Source of the DNA: CAZCCC01 sp964497245
GTDB taxonomy: Bacteria; Patescibacteriota; Patescibacteriia; Buchananbacterales; UBA6539
Direction: 5' to 3'
Length of the DNA: 64,000 nt
Assembly: GCA_964497245.1 (NCBI GenBank)
Contig: CAZCCC010000001.1
Location: 25,222-89,221, forward strand
Below the pieces are notes generated by a model. It ran no database searches, was not told where the DNA came from, and saw only the letters and a list, made by a program, of their open reading frames with translations. Position numbers and translations under genes: made by a program. Every line of letters starts with the position of its first letter. Positions within the stretch are counted from its first letter, which is position 1. Positions 26,035 through 34,733 of the stretch are shown piece after piece.

Positions 26035-26619
26035 TTAATATTCTTCACATTTAATTTGATAATAGGCGCTGGAATGATCGCAAGACGGGCACATTTCTGG
26101 CGGTTCAGCGCCGAAGTGAGCATATCCGCATTCTCGGCAAATCCACCAGACTTTTTCTTCTTTTTTAAATACCGTACCGGCTTCAACTTGGACAAGTAAT
26201 TTTTTGTAGCGTTCTTCGTGATGCTTTTCTGCGTTGGCAATTGACCTTAACCTTCTGGCAATTTCATCAAGACCTTCTTCTTCGGCAGTTTTCGCAAACT
26301 CGGGATACATTTCATTATATTCATAATATTCTCCGGCTGCCGCTTCTTTCAGATTTTTTGCAGTATTGCCATAAGTATTAGGCGATGCCGCTTCAACTAT
26401 AATTTCATTGGTTTTATCGCCCATTTTTTCCTTAAGTTCCTGAATGTGCTCAAAAAGCCGTTTAGCATGAGTTTTCTCTTGTTCGGCCGTAATTAAAAAA
26501 ATTTCCGCGATTTGTTCAAAGCCTTCTTTTTTGGCGATTTTTGCATAAAATGTGTATCTGTTTCGCGCTTGTGATTCGCCAATAAAGGCTTTAGTTAAAT
26601 TTTTTATTGTTTTTTCCAT
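26035..26619 (-). CDS. rbr: Rubrerythrin
   Basis: 194 residues. The N-terminal four-helix ferritin-like domain carries diiron ligands in [32 protein letters not shown] and [11 protein letters not shown]. The C-terminal rubredoxin-like domain has C161/C164 (CRECGY) and C177/C180 (CPSC). It reduces hydrogen peroxide to water using rubredoxin-type electrons. First gene of a two-gene minus-strand operon with superoxide reductase; its upstream region borders the dispersed repeat at 26656-26807. Confidence 0.95.
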   Translation of the reverse strand: MEKTIKNLTKAFIGESQARNRYTFYAKIAKKEGFEQIAEIFLITAEQEKTHAKRLFEHIQELKEKMGDKTNEIIVEAASPNTYGNTAKNLKEAAAGEYYEYNEMYPEFAKTAEEEGLDEIARRLRSIANAEKHHEERYKKLLVQVEAGTVFKKEEKVWWICRECGYAHFGAEPPEMCPSCDHSSAYYQIKCEEY

Positions 26620-26655
26620 AAATTTAAACTTATTGATTAATTGTTAATTTCAGAT

Positions 26656-26807
26656 TTTATTGGCGACGTAGAGCGAGTGAAACAATCCGCCAAAGGCGGA
26701 TTGTTTCCGAGCCGAGGAGCCAAAAAGGGTTAATACCACGTCATGACTTTACGTCGGGACTGCGGAAGAAGTGGGCGGAGCTTGCTTCGGGGTTAATACC
26801 CTTTATT
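26656..26807 (+). repeat. Dispersed intergenic repeat, full-length copy A (152 bp)
   Basis: Starts TTTATTGGCGACGT...GAGCGAGTG and ends GGTTAATACCCTTTATT. It contains a perfect 12-bp hairpin with AAA loop (26680-26691 / 26695-26706) and an internal second GGTTAATACC (26728-26737). Its left CGACGTA (26664-26670) can pair with TACGTCG (26750-26756). Markedly richer in G+C than its flanks. The same termini and internal order occur in the inverted copy at 46124-46276 and in a short copy at 29639-29687. It fills the divergent gap between rubrerythrin and a GT4 gene. Confidence 0.75.
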
Positions 26808-26842
26808 GTATCATAAATATTTTTTTTAGTAAATATTTTTAT

Positions 26843-26871
26843 TTGATAAATAAGATAAAATAAGCTAAAAT
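26843..26871 (+). promoter_or_regulatory. Candidate promoter giving a leaderless GT4 mRNA
   Basis: TTGATA (26843-26848), 17-bp spacer, TAAAAT (26866-26871). The expected start is 26877-26879, coinciding with the ATG at 26878. No ribosome binding site is visible. Confidence 0.5.
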
Positions 26872-26877
26872 TATATT

Positions 26878-28026
26878 ATGAAAATAGCAATTATTACCTC
26901 AACTTTTCCACCTTATGCCGGAGGAATTGGCAATGTTGCCGCTTTTAATGCCAAAGAGCTTTTAAAATTAGGGCATAAAGTGGTTGTTTTTACTCCTTTT
27001 TATGAAAAAGTAAAAGAAGAGTTTACTGATTTTGAAATTAAGCGCCTTCCACCTTTATTTAACTATGGAAATGCCGCAATTGTTTTGTCTCTCAGGTGGG
27101 CACTTCAAGATTTTGATATTATTCATATCCATTATCCTTTTTTTGGCGGAGCTGAAGTGATCTGGCTTTACAGCAGGAGATTTAAAAAACAGGGGGCAAA
27201 AATTATCCTTCATTATCATATGGACGTCTGTGGACAAGGAGCTATGAAATTTTTTTTCAAACTTCATAAATCATTAATTCTTCCCAGGATAGTAAAAATT
27301 TCCGATAAGGTAATATTTACTTCAATGGATTACGGTCAGAATTCTTACCTAGCGGAGTTTTTTAAAAAAGATCCCAAAAAGTTTATTGAAGTTCCAAATG
27401 GCGTTGACAGTAATAACTTTTATTCGGCTCCAAAAGACAATATTCTGCTGGAAAAATATGAAATTACTGAAGATGAAAAAATTGTTTTATTTGTGGGCGG
27501 ATTAGACAAAGCCCACTATTTTAAAGGCATTGAATATTTAATAGAGGCAATGAGCCGTTTAAGAAATTCCCAATACCTTTGGCGGCTTTTAATAGTTGGA
27601 GAAGGAGACTTAAAAAAATATTATGTTTCATTAGTGGATCAATTTAGGCTTAAATCAAAAGTGATTTTTGCTGGTTATGTATCAAATGAAGATTTGCCGA
27701 AATATTATAATTTGGCGGATGTGGCAGTTTTACCCTCAGTTGATAAGTCTGAAGCTTTTGGCCTCACCTTGGTTGAAGCAATGAGCTGTGGCAAGCCGGT
27801 AGTAGCCTCAAATTTGCCCGGCGTCAGAAGCGTTGTCACTGAAAAAATGAACGGCTTGCTGGTTGAGCCGGGAAATTCAGATGATTTGGCAGCAAAAATA
27901 AATTATTTTTTAAGTGATTCTCAGCAGTCTTATGATTTCGGCAAAGCTGGGAGAAATAAAGTAAAGCTCAAATATGATTGGTCAATAATCGGTCGTAAGC
28001 TTGATGAACTTTACAAGGGGTTATGA
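26878..28026 (+). CDS. Family 4 glycosyltransferase
   Basis: 382-residue GT-B enzyme. Seen: the N-terminal TSTFPPYAGGIGNVAAFNAK donor/acceptor loop, VPNGVDSNNF in the linker, VLFVGGLDKAHYFKGIEYL, and the EAFGLTLVEAMSCGKPVVAS donor-site E-x7-E motif typical of GT4. It adds a hexose from a nucleotide sugar to a membrane-linked glycan at the inner leaflet. The last 4 bases overlap the VanZ-like gene. Confidence 0.88.
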   Translation: MKIAIITSTFPPYAGGIGNVAAFNAKELLKLGHKVVVFTPFYEKVKEEFTDFEIKRLPPLFNYGNAAIVLSLRWALQDFDIIHIHYPFFGGAEVIWLYSRRFKKQGAKIILHYHMDVCGQGAMKFFFKLHKSLILPRIVKISDKVIFTSMDYGQNSYLAEFFKKDPKKFIEVPNGVDSNNFYSAPKDNILLEKYEITEDEKIVLFVGGLDKAHYFKGIEYLIEAMSRLRNSQYLWRLLIVGEGDLKKYYVSLVDQFRLKSKVIFAGYVSNEDLPKYYNLADVAVLPSVDKSEAFGLTLVEAMSCGKPVVASNLPGVRSVVTEKMNGLLVEPGNSDDLAAKINYFLSDSQQSYDFGKAGRNKVKLKYDWSIIGRKLDELYKGL

Positions 28027-28400
28027 GCAGAGTTGGTCGTATTATTTTTTGGTGGGTGGCGGTTTTTTTCTGGTTTATGGTAATTTATTATTTTTCCAGC
28101 CAGCCGAGCCTTAAATCAGACTTTCAACCTTTTTGGGATTTGATTTTAAGAAAAATTGCCCACATGGCCGAGTTTTTTGTTTTGGCTTATTTATTTTTTA
28201 ATGCCTATCGGAGCCTTGGCTTGAAAGTAGGACGATCGCTTTTACTAGCTTTTATTTTTTCTTTGGTTTATGCATTTTTTGACGAATGGCATCAGGATCA
28301 AGTTCTGGGTAGAACCAAAAGCATTATTGATGTGGTAATAGATGGATTGGGAATTTCCGTTTTTATTTTTTTGAAGTTAATTCAGAAATCAAAAAATTAG
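28023..28400 (+). CDS. VanZ-like membrane protein
   Basis: 125 residues with about four transmembrane helices. FSSQPSL near the first helix, RKIAHMAEFFVLAYLFFNAY and AFFDEWHQDQVLGRTKSIID match the VanZ family (conserved K-x-x-H-x-x-E-F and D-E-x-x-Q motifs). The family is linked to glycopeptide tolerance and envelope biology, but its molecular role is not settled. Coupled by a 4-bp overlap to the GT4 gene. Confidence 0.82.
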   Translation: MSRVGRIIFWWVAVFFWFMVIYYFSSQPSLKSDFQPFWDLILRKIAHMAEFFVLAYLFFNAYRSLGLKVGRSLLLAFIFSLVYAFFDEWHQDQVLGRTKSIIDVVIDGLGISVFIFLKLIQKSKN

Positions 28401-28470
28401 GTCGTCAGTTCGGCTAAAAACTAATAGTGTAATTGGGTGTTTTAAAATAATTAAATTTTATTAATATATT

Positions 28471-29637
28471 ATGAAAATATGTCTGATTCATAGCTTATAT
28501 AAACCATATACTCGAGGCGGGGCTGAGGTTGTTGTTGAAAATATTATTGATGGTTTTTTAAAGTTTGGACATGAAGTAATTTTGGTCACAATCGGCAGAA
28601 AAAATGAAGTTCAGCAAGAAGGAAGGTTAAAAATTTACCGGATTAATCCTTTTAATGTTTTTTCTTTTTTAAAGATAGATAAAATGCCTGTTTGGCTCAG
28701 ATTGTTTTGGCATCCGTTGGATGTTTTTAATTTTTCAAGTTATTTTAAAATAAAAAAAATTCTAAAGTTAGAAAGGCCTAAAGTGGTAATGACTCATAAC
28801 CTGAAAGGAATTGGCTATTTGGTGCCGGCAGCAATAAGGCGGAGAAAAATTAGGCATTTCCATACTGTTCACGATGTTCAGCTTTCACGGCCATCCGGCT
28901 TGATAATTTTTGGCCAAGAAAAACCGTTTTTAATCTTAGATAAGCTTTATGAAAAAATTGTCAAAAGGCTTTTTGGGAATCCCGACTTGCTGATTTCGCC
29001 TTCGCGTTGGCTTTTGGGGTATTATCAAGCGCGCGGGTTTTTTTATGAGTCAAAAAAAGTGGTGATGGCAAACCCGATAATTTTTAAGAAAACTGATAAA
29101 AGAGAGGAAGTATTAGTAGAAGAAAAAATCATTTTTTTATTTGTTGGGCAGCTGGAGTGGTTTAAGGGAATTCTTTTTTTAATTGATACTTTAAAAGAGG
29201 TTAAGTCGCAGAATTGGCAGCTTTTGATAATCGGTTCTGGTGGTGTTCAAAAAGCCGTTCAGAAAGAAGTTTTGGGAGATAGCCGTTTTAAATTTATTGG
29301 AAGAGTTGATCATGAAAAGTTGGCGGAATTTTATCGCCAAGCTGATTTTACCGTTGTCCCATCCCTTTGTTATGAAAACTCGCCGAAAGTGATTGATGAG
29401 AGTCTGGTGGCTAATGTTCCGGTAATTGCCGCAGATATCGGCGGGGTTTCTGAAATAGTCAAAGATTATTACAATGGATTTACTTTTGCCCCTGGCAATA
29501 AGAAGAATTTAATAGAAGTCTTAGAATATTTTTTGAATAATCGGGAAAAAATAGCTGATCTTAAAAAAAATTGTTTTATTTCAGTGAGGAATTCTTCAAT
29601 CAGAAATTATATTAATCAGCTTTTGAAATTAATTTAG
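28471..29637 (+). CDS. Family 4 glycosyltransferase
   Basis: 388-residue GT-B enzyme. Seen: YKPYTRGGAEVVVENI at the N-terminus, HTVHDVQLS, ISPSRWLLGYY, FLFVGQLEWFKG, and the donor-site block CYENSPKVIDESLVANVPVI followed by GGVSEIV. The first acidic residue of the classical E-x7-E motif is replaced by a Glu-Asn-Ser-Pro context as in many GT4 members. It ends 1 bp before the short repeat copy at 29639. Confidence 0.86.
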   Translation: MKICLIHSLYKPYTRGGAEVVVENIIDGFLKFGHEVILVTIGRKNEVQQEGRLKIYRINPFNVFSFLKIDKMPVWLRLFWHPLDVFNFSSYFKIKKILKLERPKVVMTHNLKGIGYLVPAAIRRRKIRHFHTVHDVQLSRPSGLIIFGQEKPFLILDKLYEKIVKRLFGNPDLLISPSRWLLGYYQARGFFYESKKVVMANPIIFKKTDKREEVLVEEKIIFLFVGQLEWFKGILFLIDTLKEVKSQNWQLLIIGSGGVQKAVQKEVLGDSRFKFIGRVDHEKLAEFYRQADFTVVPSLCYENSPKVIDESLVANVPVIAADIGGVSEIVKDYYNGFTFAPGNKKNLIEVLEYFLNNREKIADLKKNCFISVRNSSIRNYINQLLKLI

Positions 29638-29638
29638 G

Positions 29639-29687
29639 TTTATTGGCGACATCAAGCGAGTGTGCAGCACCGTTAATACCCTTTATT
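29639..29687 (+). repeat. Dispersed intergenic repeat, internally deleted copy B (49 bp)
   Basis: Both ends of the family are present (TTTATTGGCGACATCAAGCG and CGTTAATACCCTTTATT), but about 100 bp of the interior found in copies A and C is missing. It begins 1 bp after the stop of the GT4 gene. Confidence 0.65.
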
Positions 29688-29725
29688 ATTTTGCCAATTT
29701 TTATAATCTAGAGTTTTAGACGGTT

Positions 29726-29755
29726 AAAAAAAACTGCTTTGATTTTTCAAAACAG
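29726..29755 (-). terminator. Rho-independent terminator of the 87-residue gene
   Basis: On the minus strand: a 9-bp stem with one G-U pair (29755-29747 with 29742-29734), a 4-nt loop, then eight U residues (29733-29726). It lies just downstream of the small minus-strand gene ending at 29764. Confidence 0.75.
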
Positions 29756-29763
29756 CTTTAGTC

Positions 29764-30027
29764 TTAATGCAAGAATCCAGAAATGGATGACGAAAGAGCA
29801 AGGTAGTCTATTTCATTTCCTTTTCCAAATTTTGTCATTAGAAAGTACCAAAGATCATTACCAATAATATGTGTCTGCCCATGTGCATTTACTAGGGAGG
29901 TAAATGCGCGACAAATTGTCTCTTCAGGCAGATCACAAAAAACGGCCTTTAGGCTGAAAAGAAGTTTTAAAAGATTGCCGTGTCCATTGGCCAGTTCTTC
30001 AAAAGTGCAAAAGGTGCGAGTAGACAT
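29764..30027 (-). CDS. Hypothetical small protein (87 aa) with its own promoter and terminator
   Basis: 87 residues with no domain I recognise; soluble, mixed composition with a hydrophobic core (LLKLLFSLKAVF) and a His-rich centre (VNAHGQTHIIGNDLW). Translation looks real: it has a canonical promoter (30072-30100), an AGGGAAA ribosome binding site 7 nt before the ATG, and a strong terminator right after the stop. It is monocistronic and visibly richer in G+C than its neighbours, so it may be acquired. Confidence 0.65.
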   Translation of the reverse strand: MSTRTFCTFEELANGHGNLLKLLFSLKAVFCDLPEETICRAFTSLVNAHGQTHIIGNDLWYFLMTKFGKGNEIDYLALSSSISGFLH

Positions 30028-30071
30028 TTAGATTTCCCTTTTTGTTTTGGTTGTCAGAAATTTGAATATTA

Positions 30072-30100
30072 ATATTACCCCATTTTTTATATATTGTCAA
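30072..30100 (-). promoter_or_regulatory. Sigma70-type promoter of the 87-residue gene
   Basis: Minus strand: perfect TTGACA (30100-30095), 17-bp spacer, TAATAT (30077-30072). Predicted leader is about 38 nt with a Shine-Dalgarno sequence. The same TTGACA-N17-TAATAT combination precedes the minus-strand gene ending at 52073. Confidence 0.65.
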
Positions 30101-30145
30101 TTAATCGTGGAGTTTTGCAAAGGGGAAATAGAAATGTCCTACTTT

Positions 30146-30178
30146 TAAAATAAAATTAGCCGATTATTCAACCGGCTA
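30146..30178 (-). terminator. Probable terminator of the large membrane protein gene
   Basis: Minus strand: TAGCCG (30178-30173) pairs with CGGCTA (30162-30157) around a 10-nt loop and is followed by a U-rich run (30156-30146). A second small hairpin (30183-30205) lies just upstream of it. Confidence 0.5.
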
Positions 30179-30251
30179 GAATCCAAAGCCCTAAAGGCAA
30201 TTTGGGGTTAAATTATGAAATTTTTATTATAGGTTTAAGACTCTGAATATA

Positions 30252-32351
30252 TTAGTGTTTATATTTAAAGATAAGAATTTCTCCATCGTCTACCGTGTAA
30301 ATTTTGTCTGCCGAGTTAGCCGCCTGATTTGCGATTTTTTCAAAATTTTGCCAATATTTGTTCAAGATAAAATAGCTTTCATTTACTCCAGCTTCATTCA
30401 TCACTTTTTGCATTGTTTCTTTTTTCGCCCCTTCGTAAATCATTTCCAAATAGCCTTGATAAAAGGTTTTAGGCTCTCCCATTGGCATTGAGTAATAGAA
30501 TTGGTTATTGTAATATTTTTTGAATCCCAATTCTTTAATTGCCGCTGCGCCAACCATCTGATTGGCAAGCACTATGTGTTCTGGCGCAGCGATTTGCTCA
30601 ATCAGGGTTATGGCTTTGATGTCTGATTCCGAAAGGCTGAAAAATTTAGCCGGCTCATATTGGTTTAAGCGAGGGTAAGATAGATATAAGGAAATCAATA
30701 ACAGCCCGCTTAAAATAGAAACCAGGAAAGATTTTGCCAAATAATTTTCTTTTTGCCATAAATTTTTAATAAAAACATATAATCCAATAAGAAAAAAAGG
30801 AAGAAGGATATAAAAAGTAAGCACTAAAAGTCTATTGGTAAATGAATTTTTATCATAATCTATCAAGGCGGGGAAAGTGATAAAATATTTTACAATTAAA
30901 AAATTGATGAAAATAACGGCTGATGCCATTAGATAACCAGAATTATTTTTTAGAAGTTTGTGCTTGGTGATATAGGCAAGTCCGATTAAAATTACTAAAA
31001 ATGCCAGAATTATTTTATTTAAATTTATTAGGTACACGATGTTTAAAGGAAGGTCATATTTGTCAATCCAACTAAATAAAACAAGATTTTCAAAGTTTAT
31101 ATCAGGTTTGTTTAAATTCAATGAGGATCCGTTTATTATAAAGGATAAAGGCAGAAAGATTATAAAAACCGTTCCCGTCAGAAAATAAAGCCAGATATGC
31201 CTTTTGTAGTTTTTATAGAACAATTTAAAAATATTCAAAAGCATTATTGTTATTAAAAGCGGAATTCCTGCCAACGGATGAATGGCCAGTGCCGCTAAAG
31301 CCAAAAAATAGAGGGTAATGGCGGAAATATCATCTTTAAAATAAAGCAGAGAAAAAAGTATCGTTATAATAAAAATTAGATTTGCCAGATTTTGAGGAGT
31401 AGTCATAATAAATCCGGAATAGGGAATCGCAATAATCATTAAGGCCATTATTAGCGAATACTTTTTTTGTAGCCAGTTGCTGAATACATAAAATACCGTT
31501 GTGGGAGCAAAAATTGAAAAAAAGACAGGTACCAGCATTTTATCAATCAAGGAGATGCTAATCCCACTGAATTTATGCAGGAAAGTGACAATCGCATATT
31601 GCCCGAGATAATAAAGGGGCTTAGGGGTGATTGTTCCTGTTTGGCTGATTATTTTTTCCGTTGCTTGATGGATGAAAGGATCAAAGCCATAGCCTATTTT
31701 GTAGACTATTAAAGCAATACCAGCGCTTAGAAAAGTATGAACTATTGTTAATAATAAAGGCAATTTGGTTCTTGTTGATCTTAATAGATAAGTAACTAAA
31801 CAGACGGTTAATCCAAAGTAAACAGGAAAAAATTTTGAATCCACAGTTTGCCAAGGTTCCTGTATTGACAGAGATGTTTGTCCGTTTAAAAGCAGGAAAA
31901 AACAAAAAAAGGTACCGATGATATAAATAATAACAAGAAAAAAATTAGTTTTAGGCTCTTTTCTTTCATTAAATTTTGAAAAGTATTCTTTTACAATTTT
32001 TCTAAGTGATAGTTTTTTTTCGGGTTTTATCCAATAATACAAGAAAGCAAGAACAACAGGAATAAAGAAAAACAAACCAAGTAGAATATTGTTGCTTAGA
32101 CGATAAATATAGATTAGCCCAGCACCAACTATTGAAATGAAACAAAGTAAAAAAAGCGGGCCAAAAATAGTCTGCCAGCCTCGCTTATCAATAAATAAAG
32201 ATCCGGTAATAAAGCCGAAGAATATTATATATGACAAGGTAAAAAAGGAACCTATGACAATATTATTCCAATACAAAAAATTAAATGCCAAAGAAAGGCA
32301 AATAATTAGAGCCGTCGTAAAGTATTTGAATTTAGTGATTTTTTCTTCCAT
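30252..32351 (-). CDS. Large polytopic membrane protein, GT-C-like, unknown function
   Basis: 699 residues with about 16 hydrophobic helices and a C-terminal soluble domain of about 120 residues (from roughly 575). A soluble loop after the fifth or sixth helix contains GYGFDPFIHQATEKIISQTG, compatible with the acidic first external loop of GT-C enzymes, and HPLAGIPLL follows later. It lies among GT-C-like and rhamnose genes, so a polyprenyl-phosphate-sugar-dependent transferase is plausible, but no family signature is decisive. Transcribed opposite to its neighbours. Confidence 0.55.
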   Translation of the reverse strand: MEEKITKFKYFTTALIICLSLAFNFLYWNNIVIGSFFTLSYIIFFGFITGSLFIDKRGWQTIFGPLFLLCFISIVGAGLIYIYRLSNNILLGLFFFIPVVLAFLYYWIKPEKKLSLRKIVKEYFSKFNERKEPKTNFFLVIIYIIGTFFCFFLLLNGQTSLSIQEPWQTVDSKFFPVYFGLTVCLVTYLLRSTRTKLPLLLTIVHTFLSAGIALIVYKIGYGFDPFIHQATEKIISQTGTITPKPLYYLGQYAIVTFLHKFSGISISLIDKMLVPVFFSIFAPTTVFYVFSNWLQKKYSLIMALMIIAIPYSGFIMTTPQNLANLIFIITILFSLLYFKDDISAITLYFLALAALAIHPLAGIPLLITIMLLNIFKLFYKNYKRHIWLYFLTGTVFIIFLPLSFIINGSSLNLNKPDINFENLVLFSWIDKYDLPLNIVYLINLNKIILAFLVILIGLAYITKHKLLKNNSGYLMASAVIFINFLIVKYFITFPALIDYDKNSFTNRLLVLTFYILLPFFLIGLYVFIKNLWQKENYLAKSFLVSILSGLLLISLYLSYPRLNQYEPAKFFSLSESDIKAITLIEQIAAPEHIVLANQMVGAAAIKELGFKKYYNNQFYYSMPMGEPKTFYQGYLEMIYEGAKKETMQKVMNEAGVNESYFILNKYWQNFEKIANQAANSADKIYTVDDGEILIFKYKH

Positions 32352-32392
32352 ATTTTCTAGTATCTATATTTTAGCACAAAAACGACTTTTTT

Positions 32393-32401
32393 TGCTATAA
32401 T
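32393..32401 (+). promoter_or_regulatory. Extended -10 promoter for the 32443-35605 gene group
   Basis: TGC directly followed by TATAAT (32396-32401), an extended -10 element with no good -35. The start would be near 32408, about 35 nt before the ATG at 32443. Confidence 0.4.
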
Positions 32402-32442
32402 ACTAAATATGATAAGGCTAAAAAATTAATAATTATTCTATA

Positions 32443-34020
32443 ATGTTTAAGAAGCGCAATTTTTTTCTGGCAGCTATCGGAGTAGTGTCTTTAGTTGTTT
32501 ATTTTTGGCTGGTTTCGCCTATTAATACCGGTCTTGAAATAAGCCATCGTTTTGATTGGCCTGATGAAGTTTCCAATTATTTTTGGATTACTAATTACGC
32601 GGAAACCAGTCAGCTTTATGTTGCTGAACCTTTAAATTTAATCGCTGAAAATCAAATTCATCCAAGGAGTTTTAATGTCCGGGAAGACGGCTCGCTTGTT
32701 CCGGGCAGTTTTTTTGGCTTAATACTGGTTTATGGATTGATTGCTAAATTATTTAGTTCCACTTTGGCTATTTATTTTACTCCAATATTGGCGATAATAG
32801 CGTCTTTTTGCTTTTATGGAATAATTAGACACATATTTGACTTAAGAATTGCTCTATTGTCTTTAGTTTTAATGCTTTTTCATCCAGCCTGGCTTTATTA
32901 TTCAGTCACTCCGATGCTTCCCAATGCTTGTTTTGTTTCACTTATTATCATTAGCGTTTGGCTTTTGATTTTCAGGAAAAATAGGATAAGTTCAATTCAA
33001 GTCCTGTTTTCGGCGCTTGCTTTAGGTTTTGCGGTATCAGTTCGGCCGGTTGAGATTTTTTGGATTTTTGCTTTGTATTTTTTAATTTTTATTTATTTAT
33101 TTAAAAGGCTTGATTGGCAAAAAATTATTTTGTTTTTGGTAATCTTATTTTTAGCAGTAATTCCTTCAATTTATCAGCAGCAGATATTGTTTGGGAGTAT
33201 TTTTACTTCAGGGTATGATCAGTTTCATATAGAAAAATCAATATTAGAGCAGTCGGCCGGTTTTATAAAATCTTTTATCGCTCCTTTTGGCATTCATCCT
33301 CGCTTAGCAACAGAAAATCTTTGGCTTTATTTTTTTAAGCAGCTTTGGTGGCTCTCATTTTTGGCCGTTTTGGGCTTGTTTGTCTCTTTATTTAATTTTA
33401 GGAAAAGAAACGAACTATTTTTTGGTTATGTTATTTTCAGCTTATTTTTGTTTTTTTGGCTTGGAAATTTTTATGGCAGCTGGCAATTTGAAGACAAACT
33501 CACGGTAAAACTCAATGTTTTAGGAATTTCTTATTTACGTTACTGGTTGCCTATATATTTAGTATCAGTTCCTTTTATTGCCTCTGGGCTTGCTTGGATT
33601 TCTAGCCTTTTAAAAACACGGGTTTTAAAAAAGTCAGCCTTGGCAATTTTCATTATTTTTCTTTTGTATAATTCTTTGCTACTATCCCTATTTAAAAATG
33701 AGGACAGCATTTTGCCGGTCCGCCGAAGAATTGCTGAATATAAAAAAACGGCAGCCAGAGTTATTTCATTAACCGAACAAGATTCAATAATCATTACTGT
33801 CAGAAAAGATAAAGTTTTTTTTCCCGAAAGAAAAGTAATTCATACTTTTGAGAAGCTTTCTGATAATCAAAAAATACAAAATTTTTTGCCTAATTTAATC
33901 AATGAAGCACCGGTTTATTATTATTCCCTTGAATTTGAAAAAAATCTTGAAATGGAAAACGGAATGTCTTTAGAATTGGTGCAAAATATCGGTAATGAAG
34001 TTTTATATAAAATAAAATGA
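32443..34020 (+). CDS. GT-C-like membrane glycosyltransferase
   Basis: 525 residues with about 11 transmembrane helices and a C-terminal soluble tail (from about 440). The first external loop carries DWPDEVSNYFW, the D-E type acidic motif expected of GT39/GT83-like enzymes, and SVTPMLPNACF and VSVRPVEIFWIF follow in later helices. Such enzymes use a polyprenyl-phosphate sugar on the outer face to glycosylate protein or glycan. Overlaps the next gene by 4 bp (ATGA). Acceptor unknown. Confidence 0.68.
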   Translation: MFKKRNFFLAAIGVVSLVVYFWLVSPINTGLEISHRFDWPDEVSNYFWITNYAETSQLYVAEPLNLIAENQIHPRSFNVREDGSLVPGSFFGLILVYGLIAKLFSSTLAIYFTPILAIIASFCFYGIIRHIFDLRIALLSLVLMLFHPAWLYYSVTPMLPNACFVSLIIISVWLLIFRKNRISSIQVLFSALALGFAVSVRPVEIFWIFALYFLIFIYLFKRLDWQKIILFLVILFLAVIPSIYQQQILFGSIFTSGYDQFHIEKSILEQSAGFIKSFIAPFGIHPRLATENLWLYFFKQLWWLSFLAVLGLFVSLFNFRKRNELFFGYVIFSLFLFFWLGNFYGSWQFEDKLTVKLNVLGISYLRYWLPIYLVSVPFIASGLAWISSLLKTRVLKKSALAIFIIFLLYNSLLLSLFKNEDSILPVRRRIAEYKKTAARVISLTEQDSIIITVRKDKVFFPERKVIHTFEKLSDNQKIQNFLPNLINEAPVYYYSLEFEKNLEMENGMSLELVQNIGNEVLYKIK

Positions 34021-34535
34021 AAAATAACTATTTAAAATTAATTAAATTACTACTGATAGTTTTTTCAATTTTTTTATTTTTGTTTTTAATTAATAAAAAT
34101 TTCCCCAGGTCAGGACAGATAACTGTTGAAATGAAATTGGGCAAAGATTTGCCGGCAATTACCAAGCTTGGACCTGAGCCGAGAGTAATTTTGCAAAATG
34201 GATTCCAATCGGTTCTGGAAGGCCCGGTTTATTTTGATTTAAGGTCAATGCCATGGTTTAAAGAAGCTATTGTCATTATAGTTTTTTTGGAAGAAGAAAT
34301 GGAACTCGAGGGAATTGCCGGTCAGTCAGGGCCCGGCTGGCAGTATGATATAAAAGAACCTTTTCTGGTTAATGATTTGGAGCAAGGCCTAAAAATTGCA
34401 TTATTCAACTTTGACTTAGACGAATTATATCAGCAAAAAAATATCAGGCGATTTTTGATTTCCCTTAAGCCTTCGGGGCAACGGGAGCGTCCGGAACTTA
34501 AAATTTATTCACTTAAAATAATTCTAAACCAATAA
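34017..34535 (+). CDS. Hypothetical membrane-anchored protein
   Basis: 172 residues: one N-terminal hydrophobic segment (about 10-28) followed by an apparently extracellular domain rich in beta-strand-forming residues, with GPGWQYDIKEPF and RFLISLKPSG. I recognise no family. Translationally coupled to the GT-C-like gene upstream and 2 bp before a tiny membrane protein, so it may be an accessory subunit of the transferase. Confidence 0.6.
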   Translation: MKNNYLKLIKLLLIVFSIFLFLFLINKNFPRSGQITVEMKLGKDLPAITKLGPEPRVILQNGFQSVLEGPVYFDLRSMPWFKEAIVIIVFLEEEMELEGIAGQSGPGWQYDIKEPFLVNDLEQGLKIALFNFDLDELYQQKNIRRFLISLKPSGQRERPELKIYSLKIILNQ

Positions 34536-34537
34536 TA

Positions 34538-34732
34538 ATGAAAATATTTTCTAAAAATAAAGATATTTTTTTGAAGACGGTTGAAGCTGTTTTTCAAGTT
34601 TCTTTTGTTTCTTTTTTGGCTTTATTTGCAATTGACTATATTTTTCCCGGTTTTGTTTCTAATTGGTTTAATTCAGTTTGGCTATTGATTTTAAGTTTTT
34701 TTTGTATTATAATTATCATCGCAAAAGATTAA
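34538..34732 (+). CDS. Small two-helix membrane protein
   Basis: 64 residues with two strongly hydrophobic helices (about 17-35 and 42-60) and a basic N-terminus. No family recognised. It fits exactly in the operon, 2 bp after one gene and 1 bp before the next, which is the main reason to accept it as a gene. Confidence 0.5.
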   Translation: MKIFSKNKDIFLKTVEAVFQVSFVSFLALFAIDYIFPGFVSNWFNSVWLLILSFFCIIIIIAKD

Positions 34733-34733
34733 T

